25,817 bases of DNA, from contig JAYZDB010000038.1 of NCBI GenBank assembly GCA_036338025.1, forward strand, positions 1-25,817, written 5' to 3'. This stretch comes from JAYZDB01 sp036338025 (GTDB taxonomy: Bacteria; Planctomycetota; UBA1135; UBA2386). How positions within the stretch are numbered: position 1 is the first letter of the stretch; each line of letters opens with the position of its first letter. The translations under genes and the position numbers were made by a program. Below, piece after piece: positions 1 through 8,812 of the stretch. The notes beneath the pieces were generated by a model, which was not told the DNA's origin, did not search any database, and worked only from the letters and a program-made list of their open reading frames with translations.

Positions 1-545
1 AACCTTCTGGTCTGTGGAAAGCGGTCGGCTACAGCGGGTCGAACACGGTCAGGTTCGTAGCTGACAAGGGCCCCAACAAGGTACACCGCCGGAGCATCTA
101 CACATTCTGGAAGCGCACGGCACCACCGCCACAGATGACCACACTCGACGCACCGAGTCGCGAAGAATGTCGCGTTCGGCGCGAACGAACCAACACACCG
201 CTACAGGCACTCCTGCTCATGAACGACCGGCAGTACGTAGAGGCCGCACGCGGCGTCGCGGCACGCACCCTGACGGAGGTTCAGTCCAAAAACAACAGTG
301 CCCGTGCGACGTGGATATTCCGCCTCGCGACCAGTCGAAATCCATCGAAAGACGATCTCGGTGACATCCTCGCGCTGCTCAACAGTGCGCGCGAAGAGTT
401 TGCACGCGATCCCGCGAGTGCCAAAGCGCTGATCGCCATCGGTGACCAACCCCCCGACCAGAAACTGGACCCGGTCGAACTAGCGACCTGGACCCTGGTA
501 GCCAACCTCATTCTCAACCTCGACGAAGTAATCACCAAGGGCTAA
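1..545 (+). CDS. DUF1553 (PSD1-type) protein, 3' end only
   Basis: This is the C-terminal end of a DUF1553 protein; the frame is open to the left window edge, so the 5' part lies outside. Translation from base 3 gives GLWKAVGYSGSNTVRF, then RRSIYTFWKRTAPPPQM, then RERTNTPLQALLLMND. These are the conserved blocks at the end of DUF1553 proteins, which in full length are usually 700-1100 residues and often carry an N-terminal cytochrome c-like and DUF1549 part. The internal ATG at 135 is not the real start. It ends 3 bp before the DUF1501 gene, the standard Planctomycetota pairing. The biochemical role of the family is not settled; the paired proteins are thought to be exported. The family assignment is firm; the function is unknown. 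Confidence 0.93.
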   Translation, partial: PSGLWKAVGYSGSNTVRFVADKGPNKVHRRSIYTFWKRTAPPPQMTTLDAPSREECRVRRERTNTPLQALLLMNDRQYVEAARGVAARTLTEVQSKNNSARATWIFRLATSRNPSKDDLGDILALLNSAREEFARDPASAKALIAIGDQPPDQKLDPVELATWTLVANLILNLDEVITKG

Positions 546-548
546 GCC

Positions 549-2027
549 ATGGACCCTCGCGACGAATACATCGAACTCCTGACCAGACGGCATTTCTTCG
601 GCCAGGCGGGTCTCGGTCTAGGGAGCGCCGCCCTCGCTTCGATGACGGCTGGCGAGGTCTTGGCTGCACCGCGCACCCCCATAACGCCACTCAGGGGCCA
701 GGGACTACCTGGTGTTCCTCACTTTGCCCCCAAGGCGAAGCGTGCGATCTGGTTGTTCATGGCCGGGGCGCCCTCACAGATCGATCTGCTCGACTACAAA
801 CCGAAACTCCGGCAGATGTTCGACAAGGATCTCCCGGAATCGGTTCGCAAGGGACAGCGCCTGACAACGATGACCTCGAAACAGAAACGGTTTCCGCTGG
901 CACCGTCGATCTACGACTTCAAGAAATATGACAACGGTGGCGACGGCGCCTACATCTCTGAGCTGCTGCCGTTCACCGCCAAGATGGTCAAAGACATAGC
1001 GATCGTAAAATCGGTCTACACTGAAGCGATCAACCACGACCCCGCGATCACATTCATCACGACGGGGCAGGAACTTCCAGGTCGTCCGAGCTTGGGAGCA
1101 TGGCTCAGCTATGGCCTCGGCACCGTCAATGACGACCTACCTGCATTCGTGGTCATGACGGCAACGTGGACTGGACGGCGCGAAGCCCAGGCTCTGTACA
1201 ACCGCCTCTGGGGCTCCGGGATGTTGTCCAGCGATCACGCGGGAGTGGCGTTGCGTGCGCAAGGCGATCCCGTGCTCTTCTTGAAGAACCCAAAAGGCAT
1301 CAGTGACAACGCTCGGCGGAAAATGCTCGACGCCCTCAAGCAAATCAACGAACGGGCCTTCCGCAAGATAGGCGATCCGGAGACACAGTCTCGCATCGCT
1401 CAGTATGAAATGGCCTACAGAATGCAGTCGTCGGTCCCGGAGTTGGTCGAACTGTCACAGGAACCGAAGAGTACCGCGAAATTGTATGGTCCCGACTCCA
1501 ACAAACCCGGCACCTTCGCCGCATCCTGTATCCTCGCCAGAAGGATGATCGAACGCGGAGTACGATTTGTGCAGATCTTCCATCGTGGCTGGGACCAGCA
1601 CGGGAGTTTGCCCCGCGACCTCACCCGACAGGCACGTGACGTGGACCAACCAACATGGGCGCTGGTGCAGGACCTCAAGCAGCGCGGCATGCTCGATGAC
1701 ACACTGGTAATCTGGGGCGGTGAATTCGGTCGCACTGTGTACTGCCAAGGTGCACTTACGAAAGCCAACTACGGCCGCGACCACCACCCGCGCTGCTTCC
1801 CCATCTGGATGGCCGGCGGTGGAATCCAAGGTGGCGTGGTGCACGGTGAAACCGATGACTTTAGCTACAACATCGAGAAGGACCCGGTTCACGTCCGCGA
1901 CATCAACGCAACGATCCTGCACTGCCTGGGAATCGACCACAAGCGATTGACTCTGATGCACCAGGGCCTTGACGTACGGCTGACCGGCGTTGAAGAGGCC
2001 AATCCCATCACACAGATACTGGCTTAG
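549..2027 (+). CDS. DUF1501 domain protein, Tat-exported
   Basis: A 492-residue DUF1501 protein, a family related in fold to sulfatases and alkaline phosphatases. The N-terminus (residues 12-35) has a twin-arginine signal, TRRHFFGQAGLGLGSAAL, so export as a folded protein through Tat is expected. Family blocks are visible: AIWLFMAGAPSQIDLLDYKP near residue 70, WDQHGSLP near 350, WGGEFGRT near 390 and GRDHHPRCFPIWMAGGG near 410. Conserved D and H residues in these blocks correspond to the metal-site region of the related hydrolases. The start lies 3 bp after the DUF1553 stop, which implies co-transcription and a joint role, perhaps in handling polysaccharides or sulfated substrates (inference). 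Length is normal for the family. Confidence 0.93.
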   Translation: MDPRDEYIELLTRRHFFGQAGLGLGSAALASMTAGEVLAAPRTPITPLRGQGLPGVPHFAPKAKRAIWLFMAGAPSQIDLLDYKPKLRQMFDKDLPESVRKGQRLTTMTSKQKRFPLAPSIYDFKKYDNGGDGAYISELLPFTAKMVKDIAIVKSVYTEAINHDPAITFITTGQELPGRPSLGAWLSYGLGTVNDDLPAFVVMTATWTGRREAQALYNRLWGSGMLSSDHAGVALRAQGDPVLFLKNPKGISDNARRKMLDALKQINERAFRKIGDPETQSRIAQYEMAYRMQSSVPELVELSQEPKSTAKLYGPDSNKPGTFAASCILARRMIERGVRFVQIFHRGWDQHGSLPRDLTRQARDVDQPTWALVQDLKQRGMLDDTLVIWGGEFGRTVYCQGALTKANYGRDHHPRCFPIWMAGGGIQGGVVHGETDDFSYNIEKDPVHVRDINATILHCLGIDHKRLTLMHQGLDVRLTGVEEANPITQILA

Positions 2028-2045
2028 ACCTCAGCAGACCTCCCC

Positions 2046-2606
2046 ATGCCGCATCTACCACTCCTGACTTGTCTTCTGATTTTGCCGTTGGGATCTTGCA
2101 TCAGCCATTGGGAGGTCACCAAGGCCTCTGAACCCAACCCGATCGTCGGCCATCAGTGGTTCAAGCTGATCGACATCGATTACTCCCAGCTAACCGTGGA
2201 CTCCTCGCCCGAAGACATCTTCATGGCCGACATGGATGCCTTCCAACTTGAAGACTGGCAAGCGGACAAGGAAGCAATCAAGTCAAAGTTCGCGCTCGCG
2301 TTTCAGGAACACGCGGGCGGATATTCGATAGAGCTCGGCGACACGGGCGACTACACGATCCGGCCAACTGTCACCGCAATCGAGACCGGGCCCTACCAGT
2401 TCCCTGCCTACCGGGCTGTGTCCCGCATCTACTTGACGCTGGAGATCCTGGACCCCAGCGGCAGGACCATTGACGAGATTAAGATGAACCCCGAGTTTCC
2501 GTGGGATTTCTTCAACGCGTCATGGAGCGGGCGATTGCGGTCTCTCGCGACACAATTGGGGACGCGGGCGGGTGAGTATCTGATTCAGCGGGCGATCCAG
2601 CGGTAG
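2046..2606 (+). CDS. Putative small lipoprotein of unknown function
   Basis: A 186-residue protein with a lipoprotein-type signal: a hydrophobic run LLTCLLILPLGSC ending in a lipobox (LGSC, Cys18). The mature part has a beta-rich pattern; the stretch around residues 100-150 (TVTAIETGPYQFPAYRAVS, then LEILDPSGRTIDEIKM) resembles small envelope lipoproteins of the DUF4410/DUF3313 kind, but I cannot confirm a family. It starts 18 bp after the DUF1501 stop on the same strand, so co-transcription is possible. It ends 11 bp before the end of the convergent Nudix/MBL gene. Function unknown. Confidence 0.75.
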   Translation: MPHLPLLTCLLILPLGSCISHWEVTKASEPNPIVGHQWFKLIDIDYSQLTVDSSPEDIFMADMDAFQLEDWQADKEAIKSKFALAFQEHAGGYSIELGDTGDYTIRPTVTAIETGPYQFPAYRAVSRIYLTLEILDPSGRTIDEIKMNPEFPWDFFNASWSGRLRSLATQLGTRAGEYLIQRAIQR

Positions 2607-2617
2607 CACTCAGCACA

Positions 2618-4114
2618 TCAGTCCGCTGCAATTGCCCGCCAAACACCCGCCTCCTCGGTAGCGCGCCCTTCCTCTTCGAGTTTCTCAAGACCGGCGCACA
2701 AGGAGCGAGCTGCGTAGGGATACATCGACTCCTCGACATCCCAGTAAACGGCTGGAAGCAGAGCCTCAACAGTACCCGGGCCCTCTCGCAACACCCGCTC
2801 CAGGGTGGATTGACGCATCTCGCGGTGTTTGATGAACTTCTCGACAATCCGCCTTCCGTTCGGAGTTGCAGGGCCATGGGATGGATACAGGGTGGTCATC
2901 GGAAGGTCTCGCAGGCGCCGCAAGCTCGCCATGTAGGTATCGAGGTGCCCTTCCGGAGGATCAATCATGATCGTCGCCACGGTCGAAATCATGTCACCAG
3001 CGATAAGCGCCCGGTAACGACTGTCCAGAAACGTCAGATGTCCACGGTCGTGCCCCGGTGTAAAGATCGCCTCCAGATACCAATCTGGACTACCGTCAGG
3101 AGCAGTACCCAGGTCGATTCGATCACCATCCGCCAAGGTCCTTCCGCGGTGGAAGCCCGGCTCAAGCCGATCGAGAGTGATCTCGTGCCCGTGGACCGGG
3201 AGCTTGTAGCGCTGGCTGACAGCGTTGACAGCACCCACGTGATCGGGATGGTGGTGCGTGCAGACAACAGCCTCGAGCGTCGTGCCCCCGGCAACCAATT
3301 CGTCGAGCAGTTCGAACAGCGGTGCCTGATCTGACGGCTTCGGGGCACCCGGATCGATGATGAACAGGCGATCTTCTCCCACGAGGAAGCAGTTCGTGGT
3401 GGTGGCCGGAGGCAGGGTCGGCGTGGTCAGAGAAGCCATCAAAATCCCGGGTGAGAACCAGACGCGGTGTAGCTTGCCTCGTCGGAACCCATCCGCCATG
3501 GCCGCCGCATCCACCAGGAAACGATCGAGATCACCATCAACCAGGTGCTGTAACAGGACGAGGACTGGCGGCACGATGAGCCTGTCACCCTTGGTCCAAT
3601 CATCGAGAAACAACTTCGGTGTCTGAAACTGCCCGCCGGTCAACTCGCCAGGCCAGACCTCGGGCACCTCGCCAGCAGGTAACTCCGCGAGAAAGAACAC
3701 CGTGTCGTACCGAACAGGTGCAAACGCCGGGGTCTTGATCCGGCAGATTTCACGCAAGTCCGCGTCTCCCGAGGACACCCGCTGTAGATCTCGCCAAGCC
3801 TGCGAAGAAACCGCATCGTCGCGGTCAAGCAATGTCCGCCGTAACTCACAGCGGCGTTCCTCAGGCAGTGCTCGCATACCGGAATCGAGAAGTACACCAG
3901 TCTCTTCAAACAACTCCCTGATGGCGCATGCACGCAGTGCGGGGCCATCACCCAACTCCGGGTCATCCGGTCCATCCCACTCCGAACGCACCCCACCAGG
4001 CATCGCGAAGTAGCCCCCGAAAAACCGAAGGTCTTCGGCCCGGTGTACCAAGTAGATCTCGAGTCCTGAGGAAACCTTGGAGTAGAGAGCGATGGCTGCG
4101 GCAACTCGTTCCAT
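2618..4114 (-). CDS. Nudix hydrolase / metallo-beta-lactamase fusion protein
   Basis: A 498-residue two-domain enzyme. Residues 1-200 are a Nudix domain with MPGG (38-41) and RELFEETG (66-73); the spacing and the LRACAIRELFEETGVLL block are like the NUDT19 type, which cleaves acyl-CoA. The first half of the classical Nudix box is degenerate, as in that type. Residues 215-430 are a metallo-beta-lactamase domain of the LACTB2/glyoxalase II kind: metal motif HHHPDH (287-292), His355, Asp374 in LIAGDM and His413 in YPSHGP. The last 65 residues resemble the winged-helix tail of LACTB2-like proteins. A plausible job is stepwise hydrolysis of a CoA or nucleotide thioester, but the substrate is not visible from sequence. 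It starts 7 bp after the stop of the deiodinase-like gene, so the two are likely co-transcribed. Confidence 0.88.
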   Translation of the reverse strand: MERVAAAIALYSKVSSGLEIYLVHRAEDLRFFGGYFAMPGGVRSEWDGPDDPELGDGPALRACAIRELFEETGVLLDSGMRALPEERRCELRRTLLDRDDAVSSQAWRDLQRVSSGDADLREICRIKTPAFAPVRYDTVFFLAELPAGEVPEVWPGELTGGQFQTPKLFLDDWTKGDRLIVPPVLVLLQHLVDGDLDRFLVDAAAMADGFRRGKLHRVWFSPGILMASLTTPTLPPATTTNCFLVGEDRLFIIDPGAPKPSDQAPLFELLDELVAGGTTLEAVVCTHHHPDHVGAVNAVSQRYKLPVHGHEITLDRLEPGFHRGRTLADGDRIDLGTAPDGSPDWYLEAIFTPGHDRGHLTFLDSRYRALIAGDMISTVATIMIDPPEGHLDTYMASLRRLRDLPMTTLYPSHGPATPNGRRIVEKFIKHREMRQSTLERVLREGPGTVEALLPAVYWDVEESMYPYAARSLCAGLEKLEEEGRATEEAGVWRAIAAD

Positions 4115-4121
4115 CAGATCG

Positions 4122-4781
4122 CTACTTCACGACCATGATCTGATCGAGGTCCTTGCGCTCGACTGCGTGCGCCGGCACCACGCAGTCGTCTGCCGCGTAG
4201 CCCACCGGAATAAGCACGAAAGGTCGCTCGTTCGACGGACGCCCAAGGATGTCGCCAAGGAAGCCCATCGGACTCGGTGTGTGGGTCAGGGTAGCGAGGC
4301 CTGCCACCTGCGCTGCCGCCAGGAACATCCCGGTCGCCACACCAACGGATTCGTTGACGTAATAGACTTGCGAGCCGTCGTCTTCTCGCACAAGTTTAAA
4401 CACGACCACCAACCAGGGGGCGACCTCCAAAAAACCTTTGTTCGCGTCGGTTCCCAGTGGTTCCAGGTCGCGAAGCCACTCCTCATTGGCCCGGTGAGCA
4501 TAGAGTTCGTGCTCTTCGCGCTCAGCAGCAACACGTATCTCGCGTTTCAGGGCCGGATCCTGCACACAGACGAATCGCCACGGCTGCTTGTTGGCGCCAC
4601 TCGGTGCACTGCCAGCGCTACGCACCAACCACTCGATAACCTCTCGTGGGACCGGGGTATCGGAGAACATCCGAACCGTGCGACGGCGAGAAAGAACCTC
4701 ATAGAATTGCCTGCAAGCCACCTCGATCGGATCGCTCGGCGTGTGGCGATTCTCGTAGGGAATGTATTTGGGACCGGTCAT
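4122..4781 (-). CDS. Iodotyrosine deiodinase-like nitroreductase-fold flavoprotein
   Basis: A 219-residue FMN-dependent nitroreductase-fold protein. Similarity to animal iodotyrosine deiodinase (IYD) runs the whole length: YIPYENRH at the start, RRRTVRMFSDTPVPREVI, SAPSGANKQPW (FMN binding), QVYYVNESVGVATG, and the end KDLDQIMVV. The three residues that clamp the zwitterion of halotyrosine in human IYD (Glu157, Tyr161, Lys182) appear at the same spacing: Glu90, Tyr94 and Lys115. The likely reaction is reductive dehalogenation of iodo- or bromotyrosine, as shown for some bacterial homologues. I chose the ATG at 4781, because the longer frame (to 4898) adds 39 residues with no similarity and homologues begin near this point. 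It lies 144 bp downstream of the toroid gene and 7 bp upstream of the Nudix/MBL gene. Confidence 0.85.
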   Translation of the reverse strand: MTGPKYIPYENRHTPSDPIEVACRQFYEVLSRRRTVRMFSDTPVPREVIEWLVRSAGSAPSGANKQPWRFVCVQDPALKREIRVAAEREEHELYAHRANEEWLRDLEPLGTDANKGFLEVAPWLVVVFKLVREDDGSQVYYVNESVGVATGMFLAAAQVAGLATLTHTPSPMGFLGDILGRPSNERPFVLIPVGYAADDCVVPAHAVERKDLDQIMVVK

Positions 4782-4925
4782 GTGATCAGCGAGTCTACTC
4801 CCAACGAATCCTGGAGTCTCTGACACTCGCAGTGCTTCTCCGGGATGTTGAGTCCCAGAGTGCCCCCGCATACCGACAGTCCGAGGCTCCGAGCGCACCT
4901 GACCTCCAGCAAGGATTCAGCGTCG

Positions 4926-7900
4926 CTACTTGTGTTTGAGGAGCGGCGTAAAATAGCGGTAGTAGACTTCCAGGCTCAGTACGCACATCGATGTCGTGTA
5001 CGACCGATCGCGTTCTGTGTCACCGGCGGAGTCTGCATAGGAATCGATCGGGCGGAACGAACCGTCCTCCGACTGTCCCCCGATCAAAACCTGCTTGAGG
5101 GCTTTGTTCCACTTGTCCCAAGTATCGCCACCCGCCATGAAGCAGGCCAGACTACCGTAGTACCAGAAGTAGACGTTGCCGGCACCTCGCAGTACGAAGT
5201 CATCCTCGCTGTATTTCCGGTAGTGTCGCGGTACCCGCTCCAATGTGTAATCGATGCCAGCAGCAAGACGCTGGTCACCCACCGGATCCATGCCGAACAA
5301 CTGCAAACAGAACACCGCTGCGGGCGTCGATGCCGGCAGGGTCCGCCACTCGGACCTGAGTCGCGATGGATTCCTGCTGTAAAGGAAGTAGCGATAACGT
5401 CGATCGTAGTTGTTGAGGAGAAACTCCTGCGCTGCTCGCATCGCCGCATCAGGCACGTCGACTCCGGACAGCTTCGCCGACTCCAATGCCATGATCTGCC
5501 AGGCGCTGGCAGAAGACCGTGAGAAGCGATCTTCCGGGCTTAGAGTCGGTGAGAAATAGCCCCAGCCTCCACGATTGCGTCGGTCCCGGCCGAGGTTCTG
5601 GTTTGTGAGGATGCAGGTCACCGCCCGCTCAAGTGGTCGCCGTAACTTCTGGTCCTTCGTCAAGGCAAAGCACTCCGCCAAGGCGTACGTGGTGATGCCA
5701 TGACTGTACGACGACGACCGCCCAAAGTGGCCACCACGAATCTGTGTGGCAAGCAGGCCCTTGACAGCACGGCGGGTCACTTCAGAGTACTCCGTGCTGG
5801 ATTGCGGAGTATGACCCGCGCCCAGGAAGGCGAGCAAACACAGGCCCGTCTTGCCGACAAACACCTGGCCGTATTTTTCCTGGGCCCGGCGGCGATCTCC
5901 CCAGGTGCCATCATCGTTCTGAATGGACGCCAGATACTCGAGACCCTTGTGCACCGCTCGTTCCGTTGCCGCGCCACCACCATACTTCTGCAGAGCCGCC
6001 TGCTTGTTGGCACCAAACCGATTGGCGTAGGGCGTCAACTTAGAGACTACCGGGGCCGACGCCGGTGCGGCGACAACCCGCCTGGCGCGAGCCAGGAGTG
6101 AACCTGGCACACGGACTCCGGACTCGTGATCAAGTGCGCCGAGAGCCGCCTGGTCACGTCTTGGTCGAGCAGCGCCAAGCAGTGCATGATTTTGGCGGAC
6201 ACGTGACAAGGACCGCTGCAAGACTCCCGGCATATTCGACTCCAACTCCGGATCGGTCACGCGCTGCCCGGTCTCTGCTGTCTCCACAACATCCTCCAGG
6301 ATCACTGCCGCCGTGATGAAATCGCGCGCTGGTGGGATCCCAGCGCGGAAATCCGAACGCTTCGACAAGCGTCGATTGGGGCGAGCAAACAACGACCCGG
6401 GCGTCAAGTCGGTAGGCCGCCCCTCAGCGATCGAGGTAGAGTCACGCTTCAGGTCATGCGCATCCTGTTGATGGCGAATGGCATGGAGATCCGTCGCTAC
6501 CACCTCCCGAGTCTCCGCAAGTCGACTGGACGTCGGCGCTGACTCACTCGACACCGGCGGCGCATCAGAGAGCAGTGCCATCACGGGCGCACCTACCTGC
6601 CGTTGACGAGGCAATCGACGCTGGTCTCCGACCTCGCGTCGGACCTGCGAGAGTTCGAGCGCGGATTCAGGCCGCGTCGCGACGATTCCGGCGAGTTTCG
6701 GCCCCTGCATGCCCACATGAGCTGCCACTATGGCGGTAGTTTCCTGTTCAGCCGGGCGTAGACGCTTCGCCAGCTTTGAATCCGGCTGCGGCCTGGCGGT
6801 TTTGGCGAAACGGCGTGCGGCCTTGGGATCGATCGCATCTCGCAGTGTCTGTTCGTTCACACCTTGGGCGCGGGGCTGCAGTCGGGACAACGACTGCTGG
6901 GTGAACAAGCGCCTGGCGGGCGCTGCTGCGATGACACGTTGGGACGGCTGCACAGGCGAGACCGGCGAAACCACGCCAGCATTGGGCGCCGTGAACGATG
7001 GTCTTCGAAGCGGCGGGCTGGCCGCCGAAAGAACTCGTGTTGCCTGCTTATTGGCCCGCACCATCGTGGGCAAGTCAGCACGTGCCGCACGAACCGACGG
7101 CGGCAATTGCACATCACTAACCGCAACCTCCCGGTTTTGCTGGGGCCGAGCCTTCGGCAACGACCGGACATCCTCGACCACCGACGGTAGAGATCCGCCC
7201 GCCGACAGGAGGTCAGCGGCCAGATTGGCGTCGGCACCAGGAGCCTTGGCACGGATCTGCTCGGCGGAATGCTCTGGAACACGGACCTGGGGACGGTGGC
7301 TGGTGTTCGCCTCGGTTTGCATCTCACGTCGCTGGTGCTCCTCCGACCTGGCCTCTGCGGCCCGTAGGGCCAATTGCTCGGCACGGTCGGTCAATTGCGC
7401 ATCCTGCGCAATCTGGCTCGGATGATAGGAGTCGCGAGCTACCTCACTCACTGCGAGTTCCTCTCGGGACTTCTCTAGTTCCGTCCCGGGACTATCGCTG
7501 GTGACGGATTCTTCGTGGCCTTCGAATTGGTGAGCGCGAGACACGTCGACGAGATCCTGCTGCACCTCGGCACCGCTGTTCCCCACCTTGTTTGTCATCG
7601 CAAGGAGGTGCACCTCGACCTTGCCGGCCCCGGGTGTCTTCGGTTCGAAACTCCGAATGATCTCCATCCGCGATATCCAGAGCAGGATCACCACGTGAAT
7701 CAACATCGAGAGCAGGAGTAGCTTGGTAACCGCATCGAGTTGACTCCAACGCGCACCCAGGATCAGCAGAGTCAGCACCACCGCACAGCAGAGCGCAGAG
7801 GATAGTAGCAGCCACTCCAACCACCACTGGCCCTCCCAATAGGGGTACACTTCCTCAGCCGTGGCGTGATAGGCGACCACCGGCTCCGTCATCGAAGTCA

Positions 7901-8777
7901 ACCGGATACCAAATCCGCCATCGACCAGAGCCGGACCCCGGAACGGACCGCCCTCCAATAGAGCCTCAACGACTACTGGGTCGACGTAGCGGTCACGATG
8001 CCAGAATGTCCGCATCAAAGTTGGTGGCTGACCGAACTTCTCACGGACGAAGTAGACTCCCAATCCATCGGGAGCAAACGCCGGGTCACGATCGATCGGC
8101 GGCAGTTGCAAGCGCCTGCTGCCCTCAGCCTTCTTGAGAGCGAAGACGGGTTTGGCAGATTTCGGATCTCCGAGCGCAGCCAGCATGAGCCGTCCATTGC
8201 GGCCACCGTCCAGCTCCGGATCCCGGCGAATAAACGCCAACTGCCCACCCATCCTGTCGATCGCCGGGTCCGACTCGTCCAGCCCCGTGTTTATGCCGGT
8301 CGGTAGCGGTCGCACCGCGAAGAAGATGCCATCTCGATACGCCGCGCTGTAGATGTCGAATCCCCCGGCACTCGTCGTTCGATCCGACGCGAAGTACAAC
8401 CGTCCCGATGGTCCCAGAGCTGGTGACAAATCGTGACCTTCCGAGTTGAGTTCGATTACCGGGCGCGCTGGCTGTGAGGAACTCGCTGGATCGAAGATCA
8501 CCAGATCAGTACGCCCCTCGTCGATCGATTGGCCGTAGATCACTCGACCATCTGGCAACTGCGTAACCCGTCCACGCACCTTCCCGGGGAGTTCAAACCG
8601 GGGTTCAGGTCGACTCCAACGCAACATGCCGGATTCGAGAAGCTCGGCGCTAGAGACCATCTCCTGGCCATCGCTGTAGTAGAGCGGGCGACCAGACTTG
8701 ATCCCGATCCAGATCGACAACGACGAGAGACACCCCGCCGCCGCAACCAGAACCAAAACCTTGCGCCTCCGCCTCAT
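4926..8777 (-). CDS. Propeller / TonB-like / prenyltransferase-like toroid membrane protein
   Basis: A 1283-residue multi-domain protein. Residues 7-26 form an N-terminal membrane anchor. Residues 60-310 resemble TolB/WD40-type beta-propeller repeats (SDRTTSAGGFDIYSA, LAFIRRDPELDGG, DPAFAPDGLGVYFV). Two membrane helices follow (319-341 and 353-369); the second, LLLLSMLIHVVILLWI, has Ser357 and His361 in the S-x3-H spacing typical of TonB. Residues 375-930 are a low-complexity Arg/Ala/Pro/Gln-rich linker. Residues 935-1283 form a squalene-cyclase/prenyltransferase-like alpha/alpha toroid with QW-like repeats (YLASIQNDDGTWG, GGWGYFSP, GGQSEDGSF); the catalytic DxDD of squalene-hopene cyclase is not seen. 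The predicted topology puts the propeller, linker and toroid in the periplasm. The gene lies 35 bp downstream of exbD. Likely role: an ExbBD-driven transducer (inference). Confidence 0.85.
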   Translation of the reverse strand: MRRRRKVLVLVAAAGCLSSLSIWIGIKSGRPLYYSDGQEMVSSAELLESGMLRWSRPEPRFELPGKVRGRVTQLPDGRVIYGQSIDEGRTDLVIFDPASSSQPARPVIELNSEGHDLSPALGPSGRLYFASDRTTSAGGFDIYSAAYRDGIFFAVRPLPTGINTGLDESDPAIDRMGGQLAFIRRDPELDGGRNGRLMLAALGDPKSAKPVFALKKAEGSRRLQLPPIDRDPAFAPDGLGVYFVREKFGQPPTLMRTFWHRDRYVDPVVVEALLEGGPFRGPALVDGGFGIRLTSMTEPVVAYHATAEEVYPYWEGQWWLEWLLLSSALCCAVVLTLLILGARWSQLDAVTKLLLLSMLIHVVILLWISRMEIIRSFEPKTPGAGKVEVHLLAMTNKVGNSGAEVQQDLVDVSRAHQFEGHEESVTSDSPGTELEKSREELAVSEVARDSYHPSQIAQDAQLTDRAEQLALRAAEARSEEHQRREMQTEANTSHRPQVRVPEHSAEQIRAKAPGADANLAADLLSAGGSLPSVVEDVRSLPKARPQQNREVAVSDVQLPPSVRAARADLPTMVRANKQATRVLSAASPPLRRPSFTAPNAGVVSPVSPVQPSQRVIAAAPARRLFTQQSLSRLQPRAQGVNEQTLRDAIDPKAARRFAKTARPQPDSKLAKRLRPAEQETTAIVAAHVGMQGPKLAGIVATRPESALELSQVRREVGDQRRLPRQRQVGAPVMALLSDAPPVSSESAPTSSRLAETREVVATDLHAIRHQQDAHDLKRDSTSIAEGRPTDLTPGSLFARPNRRLSKRSDFRAGIPPARDFITAAVILEDVVETAETGQRVTDPELESNMPGVLQRSLSRVRQNHALLGAARPRRDQAALGALDHESGVRVPGSLLARARRVVAAPASAPVVSKLTPYANRFGANKQAALQKYGGGAATERAVHKGLEYLASIQNDDGTWGDRRRAQEKYGQVFVGKTGLCLLAFLGAGHTPQSSTEYSEVTRRAVKGLLATQIRGGHFGRSSSYSHGITTYALAECFALTKDQKLRRPLERAVTCILTNQNLGRDRRNRGGWGYFSPTLSPEDRFSRSSASAWQIMALESAKLSGVDVPDAAMRAAQEFLLNNYDRRYRYFLYSRNPSRLRSEWRTLPASTPAAVFCLQLFGMDPVGDQRLAAGIDYTLERVPRHYRKYSEDDFVLRGAGNVYFWYYGSLACFMAGGDTWDKWNKALKQVLIGGQSEDGSFRPIDSYADSAGDTERDRSYTTSMCVLSLEVYYRYFTPLLKHK

Positions 8778-8812
8778 GTATCCCTGTCCCCTGCTCTACA
8801 CAACCGACATCG

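Noticed and set aside
1455..1961. A 168-codon minus-strand frame inside the DUF1501 gene
   Set aside because: It lies wholly antisense to a well-conserved gene and has no recognisable protein pattern.
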